Positions 8,951-18,863 of a DNA stretch of 64,000 nt are shown here, piece after piece; within the stretch, counting starts at the first letter, position 1, and each line of letters starts with the position of its first letter. Below the pieces are notes generated by a model. The model was not told the origin of the DNA, made no database searches, and saw only the letters and a program-made list of their open reading frames with translations. A program made the translations under genes and the position numbers. The stretch comes from Pseudomonas sp. MN1F (GTDB lineage: Bacteria; Pseudomonadota; Gammaproteobacteria; Pseudomonadales; Pseudomonadaceae): assembly GCF_009391885.1 (NCBI RefSeq), contig NZ_VZII01000014.1:186001-250000 (forward strand), in the 5' to 3' direction.

Positions 8951-8994
8951 CTTGAGCGCTATATACTCAAGGTAAGTTACTTTTGGTAAGTTAC
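8951..8994. promoter_or_regulatory. Candidate TetR operator region between the quinone reductase and TetR genes
   Basis: Contains an inverted repeat CTTGAG-N9-CTCAAG (8951-8971) and two copies of the odd palindrome GTAAGTTAC at 8972-8980 and 8986-8994, spaced 14 bases. A third degenerate GTAAG follows at 9004. This is typical of an autoregulated TetR intergenic region; binding itself is inferred. Confidence 0.6.
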
Positions 8995-9010
8995 GTTTAG
9001 TAGGTAAGCA

Positions 9011-9607
9011 ATGTCAAGCGATGACAAGGCACCGCCACGCAAGCGTCTTTCCCGCGATGAGCGGCGCCGCCAACTGCTCGATGTGGCTTGGCAGCTGGTC
9101 CGCGAGGAAGGCACTGAAGCCCTGAGCCTCGGCCGCCTGGCCGAGCAGGCCGGGGTCACCAAGCCGGTGGTGTATGACCATTTCGAGACCCGCACCGGGC
9201 TGCTGGCGGCGTTGTTCCAGGATTACGATGCGCGCCAGTCGGTGATGCTTGCGCGGGCGCTGGAAGGGTGTGCGGCGACCTTGGCAGGGCGCGCCGGGGT
9301 GATTGCGGCTGCGTATGTGGATTGCGTGATCAGCCAGGGGCGCGAGATGCCCGGTGTGTCAGCTGCGCTTGCAGGGTCGCCGGAACTGGAAGCCCTGAAA
9401 CGCGCGTATGAACAGCCATTTCTCGACATGTGCCGCGCGGTACTGGATGAATTTGCGCCCAGTGGTGCGATTGGTGCGGCGGGCATGCGCCTGCTGGTGG
9501 GGGCGGCCGAGGCGCTGTCGCAGGCAGCAGCGGCAGGGGAGCTTGAAGCGGTGCAGGCCAAGGCCGAGTTGCAGGCGGCCATCGTTGCCATGGTCGAGCG
9601 CCAGTGA
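9011..9607 (+). CDS. TetR/AcrR-family transcriptional regulator
   Basis: 198-residue dimeric repressor. The N-terminal helix-turn-helix covers about 20-62, with ALSLGRLAEQAGVTKPVVYDHF as recognition region (shortened to key part AGVTKPVVYDHF). The C-terminal ligand domain is generic and alanine-rich. It is transcribed away from the quinone reductase gene; the 93-base gap holds tandem palindromes, which suggests it represses itself and the reductase in response to quinones or other electrophiles (inference). Confidence 0.9.
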   Translation: MSSDDKAPPRKRLSRDERRRQLLDVAWQLVREEGTEALSLGRLAEQAGVTKPVVYDHFETRTGLLAALFQDYDARQSVMLARALEGCAATLAGRAGVIAAAYVDCVISQGREMPGVSAALAGSPELEALKRAYEQPFLDMCRAVLDEFAPSGAIGAAGMRLLVGAAEALSQAAAAGELEAVQAKAELQAAIVAMVERQ

Positions 9608-9619
9608 TGCGTGTTGGGG

Positions 9620-10561
9620 TCAGACTGGCAGGCTCTGGTAAGGCAGTTCATCGCCTGGGCTGCGGGCAAACTGGCGCTTGTACTCGCGGCTGAACTGCGA
9701 GGTGCTCTGGTAGCCTACCCGGTGCGCCGTCTGCGCCACCCCTAGCCCTTCACCGATCAGCATCTGCTGCGCCTTGAGCAGGCGCAGGCGCTTGAGGTAC
9801 TGCATCGGCGCCATGTCGGTGCAGCGTTTGAAGTGCTCGTGGAAGGTCGACACGCTCATGTTGGCGCAGGCGGCCAGGGCCTCGACACTCAGCGGCTCGG
9901 TGTAATGCTCGCGCAAGTGCATCAGCGCCGCACCGATGCGGGCGAAGTGCCCCTGCTGCTCCACCAGCGCCCGCAGCACACCGGCTTGAGGCCCGCGCAG
10001 CGCGGTATACAACACCTCGCGGATGCGCGCAGGGCCCAACACCTTGGCGTCCAGCGGGTCCTGCAGGCAGCGCAGCAGGCGCTCCACCGACTCACGCATC
10101 GGGGCATCGAGCGCCGCCGAGGTCATCGACTGTGGCGTTTGCGCCTGTACGGCCGGGTCCGGCGCCAGGGCCATGCTCTGCACCAGTTCACCGAGCACGC
10201 CGCGGTCGATGTCCACCGCCACGCCCAGCAGCGGCTCGTCGCGGGTGGCAAAGGTTTCGCACATGAACGGCACCGACAGCGCCTGCACCAGGTAATGCCC
10301 GGCACCGTATTCCAGGGTGCGCGGGCCGAGGCGCGCCAGTTTGCTGCCCTGGGCCAGGATCATCAGGCTCGGCTCGTAGATCTGCGGGCTGCTGGCCACA
10401 TAGTGGTCCCAGCTCAGCACCTGCACCTGGGGCAGGTGCGTGGGCACGAAGCCCGGGCGGGTGGCCAGGCTGCGGATCAGCGAACACAGCGGGGCGTTGG
10501 CGTCGACGTGGCGGGTCAGTTGCATGATGAACCAGGGCAGAGAATCAGACAGTTGCATCAT
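9620..10561 (-). CDS. AraC-family regulator with AraC_N domain
   Basis: 313-residue activator. N-terminal AraC-type ligand domain (about 25-190; VLSWDHYVASSPQIYEPSLM region) is followed by two C-terminal helix-turn-helix motifs (ALAACANMSVSTFHEHFK at about 230-247 and VAQTAHRVGYQSTSQFSREYKR at 278-299, each within the 20-residue core). It is divergent from the YahK-type dehydrogenase gene, a pairing common in Pseudomonas, so it probably activates that gene in response to an aldehyde or related signal. An internal ATG at 10525 is an alternative start. Confidence 0.9.
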   Translation of the reverse strand: MMQLSDSLPWFIMQLTRHVDANAPLCSLIRSLATRPGFVPTHLPQVQVLSWDHYVASSPQIYEPSLMILAQGSKLARLGPRTLEYGAGHYLVQALSVPFMCETFATRDEPLLGVAVDIDRGVLGELVQSMALAPDPAVQAQTPQSMTSAALDAPMRESVERLLRCLQDPLDAKVLGPARIREVLYTALRGPQAGVLRALVEQQGHFARIGAALMHLREHYTEPLSVEALAACANMSVSTFHEHFKRCTDMAPMQYLKRLRLLKAQQMLIGEGLGVAQTAHRVGYQSTSQFSREYKRQFARSPGDELPYQSLPV

Positions 10562-10705
10562 CGCAGATTGGCAGGCCAGCGCCAGATGGCCGCTGGCAGG
10601 TTCGGAGGATCAGGCATGGATGCCGGAGAATCAGCCGTGGGCGGGCAGGGCGAGGGCGAGCAGAATGCGCGGCCTGAATCGTTTCACTTCCTTGTGAGGT
10701 CCCGC

Positions 10706-11758
10706 ATGTACACCGCCATCGGTTACGCCGCCCAAACCCCGACCAGCCCCTTGGCCCCCATGACCTTCGAACGCCGCGCCCCGCGCCCGGACGACGTCGC
10801 CATCGAGATCCTCTACTGTGGCGTGTGCCACTCCGACATCCACCAGGCGCGCAACGAGTGGGGCATCGCCGTGTACCCGCTGATGCCTGGCCACGAGATC
10901 ATCGGCCGGGTCACCGCCGTGGGTGCCCAGGTCACCTCGCACAAGGTCGGCGACCTGGTCGGCGTCGGCTGCATGGTCGACTCCTGCCGCCACTGCGAGG
11001 CCTGCGCCAAGGACCTGGAGCAGTACTGCCTGGAAGGCCCGACCATGACCTACGCCACCCCGGACCGGGTTGACGGCAGCAACACCATGGGCGGCTACTC
11101 CAGCAGCATCGTGGTCAGCGAGCACTTCGTGGTGCGCATCCCGGCCGGTATGGACCTGCCCAGCGCGGCGCCGATCCTCTGCGCGGGCATCACCACCTAC
11201 TCGCCGCTCAAGCACCATGGCGTCGGCCCCGGCCACAAGATCGGCATCCTCGGCATGGGTGGCCTGGGCCACATGGGCATCAAGCTGGCCAAGGCGCTGG
11301 GCGCCGAAGTGACGCTGTTCACCCGCTCCCAGGCCAAGGCCGAGGAAGCCCGCCGCCAGGGCGCCGACCACGTGATCGTGTCCACCGATGCCGAGCAGAT
11401 GCGTGCCGCCGCTGGCCGTTTCGACTTCCTCCTCGACACCATTCCGGTGCAGCACGACCTCAACCCGTACCTGGAGACCTTGAAGTTCGATGGCGTGCAC
11501 ATCCTGGTCGGCCTGATCGAGCCGATCGACCCGGCCGTGCATGCCGCCAACCTGGTGATGAAGCGTCGGGTGTTGGCCGGTTCGCTGATCGGCGGCATCG
11601 CCGAGACCCAGGAAGTGCTGGATTTCTGCGCCGCGCATGACATCCGTTGCGACATCGAGATGCTCGACATTCGCAACATCAACCAGGCCTATGAGCGCAT
11701 GATCGCCGGCGATGTGAAGTACCGCTTCGTGATCGACATGGCAACCCTGCAGGGCTGA
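10706..11758 (+). CDS. Zinc-dependent NADP(H) alcohol dehydrogenase / aldehyde reductase (YahK type)
   Basis: 350-residue medium-chain dehydrogenase of the cinnamyl-alcohol-dehydrogenase group. Catalytic zinc site: CGVCHSD at about 39-45 and GHEIIG at 64-69. Structural zinc cysteines lie in CRHCEACAKDLEQYC at about 95-109. The Rossmann motif GMGGLGHMGIKLAKALG is at about 183-199. It reduces short aldehydes to alcohols using NADPH. I chose ATG 10706; the open frame extends far upstream only because the AraC gene shadows it. Confidence 0.9.
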   Translation: MYTAIGYAAQTPTSPLAPMTFERRAPRPDDVAIEILYCGVCHSDIHQARNEWGIAVYPLMPGHEIIGRVTAVGAQVTSHKVGDLVGVGCMVDSCRHCEACAKDLEQYCLEGPTMTYATPDRVDGSNTMGGYSSSIVVSEHFVVRIPAGMDLPSAAPILCAGITTYSPLKHHGVGPGHKIGILGMGGLGHMGIKLAKALGAEVTLFTRSQAKAEEARRQGADHVIVSTDAEQMRAAAGRFDFLLDTIPVQHDLNPYLETLKFDGVHILVGLIEPIDPAVHAANLVMKRRVLAGSLIGGIAETQEVLDFCAAHDIRCDIEMLDIRNINQAYERMIAGDVKYRFVIDMATLQG

Positions 11759-13156
<1,398 letters not shown>

Positions 13157-13167
13157 TTACCTGCACC

Positions 13168-13199
13168 GGCCTCTTCGCGGGTGAACCCGCGAAGGGGCC
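13168..13199. repeat. REP palindrome
   Basis: GGCCTCTTCGCGGGT, loop GA, then ACCCGCGAAGGGGCC: the same P. putida element as at 3121 with one mismatch (a G in place of A) in the right arm. It lies between two convergent genes and may also terminate both. Confidence 0.9.
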
Positions 13200-13218
13200 A
13201 GCACAGACAGCTTCAATT

Positions 13219-13803
13219 TCAGCTCAGTAAGGCAGCCCAGGCCGATACCAACAGCAACCCCGCCAACCCCCGGTTGAACCACAGCAACCGCCCCGGTGCC
13301 TGCAACCAGCGCGCGCTGCCTGCCCCCAACACCGCCCACACCGCCATGCACGGCATGGCAATCAGCAGAAACACCAACGCCAATTGCCACACCGGCAGCG
13401 TCGGCGCCGCAAACACGCCAATCACCGCCACCGCCATCATCCACACCTTCGGGTTGACCACCTGCAACGACGCCGCGCTGACTGCGCCGAACGGCTTGCC
13501 GCCTGCGCTATCCAGCGGCTCGCCAGCGCTGCGCAGCATGCGCCAGGCCAGCCAGCTCAACCACAGCACCCCGGCCCAGCTCATCGCCTGCTGGGCCAGC
13601 GGATGACGCACCAGCGCCTCGCCCAGCCCCAGGCCGACCAGCAACACGATTGCCGCCGCTGCACCGCAGGCCACCAGCATTGGCGCCAGGCTTGCGCGCA
13701 GGCCTTGCCGGGCGCCGTGGGCGAGGATCAGCAGGTTGGTCGGCCCCGGGCTGATGCTCGAGACCAGGGCGAAGAGAATGAAGGGCAGCAACGAGTGCGA
13801 CAT
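13219..13803 (-). CDS. LysE-family amino acid exporter (RhtB-like)
   Basis: 194-residue inner-membrane exporter with about five to six hydrophobic segments. The N-terminal signature SSISPGPTNLLILAHGARQG (residues 15-34) is diagnostic of the LysE/RhtB family. It exports an amino acid or derivative. It lies 49 bases downstream of an AraC gene on the same strand, a common exporter-regulator pair. Confidence 0.9.
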   Translation of the reverse strand: MSHSLLPFILFALVSSISPGPTNLLILAHGARQGLRASLAPMLVACGAAAAIVLLVGLGLGEALVRHPLAQQAMSWAGVLWLSWLAWRMLRSAGEPLDSAGGKPFGAVSAASLQVVNPKVWMMAVAVIGVFAAPTLPVWQLALVFLLIAMPCMAVWAVLGAGSARWLQAPGRLLWFNRGLAGLLLVSAWAALLS

Positions 13804-13852
13804 GGGAACGGCTCCGAATGATCAGGGCCCCATGGTCGCCATTGGCAGCTTG

Positions 13853-14683
13853 TCAGTCTGGAAGGTTTGAGCAGCGGCGCCGGTAGTCGGCGGGGGTCAG
13901 CCTGTAGGCACGCCGGAACCAGCGCCCCAGGTGGCTCTGGTCGGCAAAGCCCAGGGCCATGGCCACTTCGGCTGGTGTCTGGCCCTGGGCCAGCAGGCGC
14001 CGGGCGCGGGCCAACCGCAGCTGGATCAGGTAGGCATGCGGCGCCAGGCCGAAAGCGGCCTTGAAGGCGCGGGTCAGGCGGAAGCGGTCGACCCCGCAGG
14101 CCTGGGCAACCTGCTCCAGGCTGATGTCCTGGTCGAAGTGGGCGTGCAGATAATCACGCGCCCGCTGTGCTGTCAGTGGCAGGCGCGGGTCGGGGTTGAG
14201 GCGCTTGCGCCAGTGCAGGTGGCCGGTCAAGGCGGCCAGCAACGTGTCCATGGCCGTCTGGCGCACGATGCGCAGCTCTTGGCCATGCACCGCCTGGAAC
14301 GCCAGGGCGATGGCGCGGGCCAGGCGCTCGTCGTGGCACAAGGTGTCGGCGAAGCGCGGCAGGCTGTCGCCGGGCGCCTGCTCGAACAGCGCCCGCAGCT
14401 CGGTGTCCAGCCAGTTCGGCTCAAGGTACAGGGTCGAGTAGGTGAAGCCTTCGGCGGTCGGGGCGTGGCCGTCGTGAAGGTCGCCGGGTTCGAGCAGGAA
14501 AACCTGGCCGGCGGTGCTCTGGTGGCGCACCCGGCGGCAGTTGAACTGCTGCACACCCTGTTCGGTAAAGCCGACCAGGAAACTGTCGTGCCAGTGTGGG
14601 TCGTAGGCATGGCCGACAAAATGCGCGCGGACCGACTCGATGCCGGTGTCGGCGTCTTGCTTGAGGTCAATCCAATTGCTCAT
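13853..14683 (-). CDS. AraC-family regulator with N-terminal cupin domain
   Basis: 276-residue regulator. The N-terminal cupin-type AraC ligand-binding domain (about 15-140; HWHDSFLVGFTEQGVQQF) is followed by two helix-turn-helix segments (SLEQVAQACGVDRFRLTRAF and AEVAMALGFADQSHLGRWFR). It is upstream of and collinear with the LysE exporter gene and probably controls it. I chose ATG 14683; an alternative start at 14716 would add 11 residues. Confidence 0.88.
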   Translation of the reverse strand: MSNWIDLKQDADTGIESVRAHFVGHAYDPHWHDSFLVGFTEQGVQQFNCRRVRHQSTAGQVFLLEPGDLHDGHAPTAEGFTYSTLYLEPNWLDTELRALFEQAPGDSLPRFADTLCHDERLARAIALAFQAVHGQELRIVRQTAMDTLLAALTGHLHWRKRLNPDPRLPLTAQRARDYLHAHFDQDISLEQVAQACGVDRFRLTRAFKAAFGLAPHAYLIQLRLARARRLLAQGQTPAEVAMALGFADQSHLGRWFRRAYRLTPADYRRRCSNLPD

Positions 14684-14740
14684 GGCGCTGTGCTGCTGAC
14701 GGGTAGGGCAGTTCACCTTAGCGCAGATGCGCCAGCGGGT

Positions 14741-15640
14741 TTAGAACAATTGTGCAGGCTGCAGCGCGGCAAAGCGCTCGCGCAGCCACAGGTGCAGTTG
14801 CGTCACCGCAGGCGACAGCTGCTTGCGGTGTGGGCACACCAGCGTCACCGGCGTGGCTTCGCCCTGGTGGTCCGGCAGCAGGATTTCCAGCTCGCCGGCG
14901 GCAATGTTGGTGCTGACGTCCAGCCACGACTTGTACACGATACCTTCACCCTCCAGCGCCCAGCGCCGCACCACGTCGGCATCGTCGCTGACCAGCGGCC
15001 CGCGCACCTGCACGGTGCGGTTGCCAAGCTGCCATTTGTCGTACACGCGGTTGTGCTGCAGGTACAGCAGGCAGTCATGTTGCTGCAGTTCATCGGGTGT
15101 GCGGGGGCGGCCGTGGCGGGCCAGGTAGGCGGGGGAGGCCACCACCACGCGGCGGTTCCACGGCGCCAGGGGCAGGGCGATGTAGTTGGCGTCCTGGTTG
15201 AGGCCATAGCGGATGGCGATGTCCACCGGGTCACGGCTGAAATCGGCCATCTGGTCCGAAAGGAACAAACGCAGGCCCAGTGCCGGGTGTTCGCGGCGAA
15301 ACGCGCTGAGCCAGGGCAGCAACAGGTTGCGGCCGATGTCGGAAGGCGCAGACACCTGCAACACCCCGCGCAGGGTGCTGTGGCTGCCGTGCAGCTGTTC
15401 GTGGCCCTGGCGCAGGGTATCCAGCACGCGCTGGGCGGTGGGCAGGTACAGCTCGCCCTCGGCGGTCAGGCGCAGGCTACGGGTGGTGCGGGCGAACAGG
15501 CGCACGTCGAGGTCGCGTTCCAGGCGTTTGATCGCGGCGGCCACTTGCCCGGGCAGCAGGTCGGCCTCATGGGCGGCGGCGGTGAAGCTGCCCAGTGCGC
15601 TGCTGCGCACGAACAGTTCGAGGTCGGTGAAACGGAGCAT
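14741..15640 (-). CDS. LysR-family transcriptional regulator
   Basis: 299-residue regulator with a winged helix-turn-helix at about 1-60 (RFTDLELFVRSSALGSFTAA) and a periplasmic-binding-protein-like effector domain. It is of the CrgA-like group. It diverges from nfsB across 104 bases and probably regulates that nitroreductase. ATG 15640 was chosen over an in-frame GTG two codons upstream. Confidence 0.88.
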   Translation of the reverse strand: MLRFTDLELFVRSSALGSFTAAAHEADLLPGQVAAAIKRLERDLDVRLFARTTRSLRLTAEGELYLPTAQRVLDTLRQGHEQLHGSHSTLRGVLQVSAPSDIGRNLLLPWLSAFRREHPALGLRLFLSDQMADFSRDPVDIAIRYGLNQDANYIALPLAPWNRRVVVASPAYLARHGRPRTPDELQQHDCLLYLQHNRVYDKWQLGNRTVQVRGPLVSDDADVVRRWALEGEGIVYKSWLDVSTNIAAGELEILLPDHQGEATPVTLVCPHRKQLSPAVTQLHLWLRERFAALQPAQLF

Positions 15641-15744
15641 TTTCACACCAGAAGGGAAAGTGTTGATGCATTCTGCTGCTTTTTCGGGTTTTCAGGAAAG
15701 ATAAGATGCGCGACAAATCCCGTTTCGTTGATTGGAGTTGCAGC

Positions 15745-16398
15745 ATGGATACTGTTTCCCTGGCCAAGCGCCGTTACACCACCAAGGCCTACGATGCCTC
15801 CCGCAAGATTCCCCAGGCCACGGTCGATGCGTTGCTCGAACAGTTGCGCCACAGCCCGTCCTCGGTCAACTCGCAGCCTTGGCATTTCATCGTCGCCGAC
15901 AGCGCCGAAGGCAAGGCCCGCCTGGCCAAGGCCACCAACGACCGCTTTGCCTATAATTCGCCGAAGATTCTCGATGCGTCGCACGTGATCGTGTTCTGCA
16001 CCCGCACCGAGATGACCGAGGCGCACTTGAATGCGGTCCTTGACCAGGAACAGGCCGATGGCCGCTTCCGCGACGAGCAGGCACGGGCAGGGCAGAACCA
16101 GAGCCGTCGCGGCTATGTGGACCTGCACCGGTTTGATCAGAAGGACCTGCAGCACTGGATGGAGAAGCAGACCTATCTGGCCTTGGGTACCGCGCTGCTC
16201 GGTGCAGCGGCTCATGGCCTGGATGCCACGCCGATCGAAGGGTTTGACAGCAAGGTGCTGGATGCTGAGCTCGGGTTGCGCGAGCAAGGTTACACCAGCG
16301 TGGTGATCTTGAGCCTGGGGTATCGCAGCGAGGCTGACTTCAATGCCGGGTTGAACAAGTCGCGCCTGCCGGCTTCGACGGTGTTTACCTTCCTTTGA
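15745..16398 (+). CDS. nfsB: Oxygen-insensitive NAD(P)H nitroreductase (NfsB-like)
   Basis: 217 residues, exactly the length of E. coli NfsB, an FMN-dependent homodimer that reduces nitroaromatics and quinones two electrons at a time. Visible blocks: AKRRYTTKAYDASRKI near residue 7, QLRHSPSSVNSQPWHFIVA at about 32-50 (FMN contact), and EQGYTSVVILSLGYRSEADF near 184-203. ATG 15745 has the family start. It is divergent from a LysR gene. Confidence 0.92.
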   Translation: MDTVSLAKRRYTTKAYDASRKIPQATVDALLEQLRHSPSSVNSQPWHFIVADSAEGKARLAKATNDRFAYNSPKILDASHVIVFCTRTEMTEAHLNAVLDQEQADGRFRDEQARAGQNQSRRGYVDLHRFDQKDLQHWMEKQTYLALGTALLGAAAHGLDATPIEGFDSKVLDAELGLREQGYTSVVILSLGYRSEADFNAGLNKSRLPASTVFTFL

Positions 16399-16456
16399 GG
16401 TAGGGGGGCGTTGGGGGGGGCGCCGCAGCCCTTGCAGCGCCCCCCAACCCCCTACC
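16399..16456. terminator. GC-rich long inverted repeat between convergent genes
   Basis: Arms beginning GGTAGGGGG and ending CCCCCTACC flank a centre CGCAGCCCTTGCAG. The left arm has extra G bases, giving bulges, but the two arms otherwise pair over about 20 bases. It immediately follows the nfsB stop and overlaps the last codons of the facing gene. A bidirectional stop structure is likely, though there is no long T tract. Confidence 0.6.
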
Positions 16457-17606
16457 ACAATGCCGCAGAAGCCGCAGTCAAAGCCCGCCCAAACACCGCG
16501 ATCGCCGTGTCCACCTCGGCCTCGGTGGTAAACCGCCCGATACTCACCCGCACGCTCTTGCGTGCCCGCGCTTCATCCAGCCCCAGCGCCAACAGCACAT
16601 GCGAAGCCGCGTTGCTCGCCGAGTTGCAGGCGGAGGTCGTCGACAGTGCCAGTTCACTGGCCAAGGCCATGCTGTTGAAACCATTGGCCTCGATGCACAG
16701 GTTCAGGGTGTGAGGAATCCGCTGCAGGGCACAGCCATTGAGACTGACCCCCGGCAAAGCCAGCAAACCTTCACGCAGGCGCCTGGCCAAGTGCTCGATA
16801 CGCTGGTGCTCGCTGTCACCCGGCTCGCCGGCCAGGGCGAAGGCACTGCCCATGCCGACGATCTGGTGCGTCGCCAAGGTACCCGAACGCAGCCCTTGCT
16901 CATGCCCACCGCCGTGGATCTGCGCGCACATCAGCTCACGGGCGCGAGGCCCGACATACAGCGCGCCAATGCCTTTTGGCCCATACACCTTGTGCGCCGA
17001 GAACGACATCAGGTCCACCGCCATCGCCTGCAGGTCGATGGCCAGCTTGCCGACCGCCTGGGCCGCGTCCACATGCAGCAGGGCGCCATGGGCGCGCACC
17101 CGTTCGCCGATGGCGGCGAAATCGGTGACAGTTCCCAATTCATTGTTGACGGCCATCAGCGACACCAGGCGGGTGTCCGCGCGCAGGGCTGCCTGCACGC
17201 TATAAGGCTGGATCAGGCCGCTGGCGTCCGGCGCCAGGCGCGTGATGGCCCAGCCCTGGCGCTCCAGTTCTTTCACCGTGTCGAGCACGGCTTTGTGCTC
17301 CAGCTGGCTGGTGATCAGGTGTCCCGGCTGGGCCAAACCCTGGGCGATGCCCTTGAGCGCCAGGTTGTTGGACTCGGTGGCGCCCGATGTCCAGACGATG
17401 TCGTCGGCGCGGGCGCCAACCCGTTCGGCCACTTGCCGGCGGGCCTGCTCGACCACTTCGCGTGCGGCCTGGCCGTAGGCATGGCCACTGGAGGCGGGGT
17501 TGCCGAAGTTAACCTGGCGGCCGAGGCAAGTGAGCATGGTTTCGATGACCCGGTCATCGACCGGAGTGGTGGCGGCATAGTCGAAATACAGTGGGGCGCT
17601 AGGCAT
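16452..17606 (-). CDS. Cysteine desulfurase, IscS/NifS-like
   Basis: 384-residue PLP enzyme releasing sulfur from cysteine as a persulfide. It has FDYAATTPVD at 8-17, TSGATESNN at 73-81, the PLP lysine in SAHKVYGPKG (Lys206) and the mobile-loop cysteine in STTSACNSAS near residue 323, where IscS has SGSACTSAS. Group I (IscS/NifS) type by this loop. There is no iscU, iscA, hscBA, fdx or iscR beside it, so it is a solitary paralogue, perhaps for thiocofactor or tRNA thiolation (inference). Confidence 0.88.
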   Translation of the reverse strand: MPSAPLYFDYAATTPVDDRVIETMLTCLGRQVNFGNPASSGHAYGQAAREVVEQARRQVAERVGARADDIVWTSGATESNNLALKGIAQGLAQPGHLITSQLEHKAVLDTVKELERQGWAITRLAPDASGLIQPYSVQAALRADTRLVSLMAVNNELGTVTDFAAIGERVRAHGALLHVDAAQAVGKLAIDLQAMAVDLMSFSAHKVYGPKGIGALYVGPRARELMCAQIHGGGHEQGLRSGTLATHQIVGMGSAFALAGEPGDSEHQRIEHLARRLREGLLALPGVSLNGCALQRIPHTLNLCIEANGFNSMALASELALSTTSACNSASNAASHVLLALGLDEARARKSVRVSIGRFTTEAEVDTAIAVFGRALTAASAALW

Positions 17607-17798
17607 GGGGCGGGTCCGTGCAATGTTGCCGTGGTGTCAGCAATCGTTGCATTTAGCCTAAGCGCTGGGGAGAAAATGATTTTGCCTTTTATGCTGCAGA
17701 TGGCCAGTTTGCGAAGAATATTTTTCTCTATGGTTAGATCAAGTGGAAATGTTTTTCTATCTGTGGGCCCCTGGCGAGCCCATAGGGGCATGCGCGCT

Positions 17799-18725
17799 TC
17801 AGGCAGGCTCCAGTGCACGCTCTTCTTCGGCCACCACACGCTCGCACAACTCGATGATCTGCTCGCGCATCCAGCGGTTGGCCGGGTCCTGGTCGGTGCT
17901 TTCGTGCCAGTACAGGTGCGTCTCCAGCGGTGGCACCTCCACCGGCAGTGGCTGGAAACGCAGCTGGTGGCGGCGGGCAAAGCGCTCGGGCACGGTCATG
18001 GCCATGTCGGTCTGCTGCAGCACCTGCGAAGCCATCAGGTAATGCTGCGAGCGCAGCGCGACCTTGCGTTGCACGCCCATCTTGCCCAGTGCCAGGTCGA
18101 CGTAGCCCAGGCCGTTGCGGCGGCTGGAGATATGGATGTGCGTCATGCCCAGGTAGTTGTCGAGGGTCAGCTTGGTATCGGCCAGCGGGTGGCCCTGGCG
18201 CAGCGCGCAGACATAACGGTCCTGCATCAGCTTGACGTGGCGCACCTGCGGGTCGGTGTTCAGCGGCGCGTCGACGGCGAAGTCCAGGCGCCCGGCGGCC
18301 AGTTCCTTGGTGGTTTCGCGGCGCTTGCACAGGAAGCTTTCGATCAGCACCGCCGGGGCCAGGCGCCGCAGGCGCTGGAACAGCGGTGGCAGGATCACCG
18401 CCTCGGTGAGGTCGGTCATGCTGATGCGGAACGTCTTGTTGGCCTGCTGCGGGTTGAAGATGCGGCTTTCCTGCACCGACGTGCGCAGTAGCGCCAGGGC
18501 ATTGCGCACCGGGCCGATGATGTTCTGCGCCATGGGCGTTGGCACCATGCCCTGGGCGGTACGCACGAACAGCGGGTCGTTGAAGGTTTCGCGCAGCCGC
18601 GACAGGGCATTGGACACGGCCGGCTGGGTGATACCGACGATCTGCCCGGCGCGAGTCAGGTTGGCTTCGGTGTAGATCGCGTCGAAGACGATGAACAGGT
18701 TGAGGTCGACCTTGCTGAGGTTCAT
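17799..18725 (-). CDS. LysR-family transcriptional regulator
   Basis: 308-residue regulator. The helix-turn-helix covers about 20-45 (LTRAGQIVGITQPAVSNALS), within a NodD-like N terminus (SKVDLNLFIVFDAIYTEANL). It diverges from the acyl-CoA dehydrogenase gene across 138 bases of AT-rich promoter and is most likely its regulator. Confidence 0.88.
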   Translation of the reverse strand: MNLSKVDLNLFIVFDAIYTEANLTRAGQIVGITQPAVSNALSRLRETFNDPLFVRTAQGMVPTPMAQNIIGPVRNALALLRTSVQESRIFNPQQANKTFRISMTDLTEAVILPPLFQRLRRLAPAVLIESFLCKRRETTKELAAGRLDFAVDAPLNTDPQVRHVKLMQDRYVCALRQGHPLADTKLTLDNYLGMTHIHISSRRNGLGYVDLALGKMGVQRKVALRSQHYLMASQVLQQTDMAMTVPERFARRHQLRFQPLPVEVPPLETHLYWHESTDQDPANRWMREQIIELCERVVAEEERALEPA

Positions 18726-18863
18726 GGCGCCGCTCTTTGTTGGAATTATGGCTCGATCATATATCGGTTATGAATGTTTATACACGCTGAAAATAGACTA
18801 GGTAGATCGAGGCCCGCTGCTCTAGGCTCTGCCCATGTACTTCGAACCGTGAAGGTAACCCCG

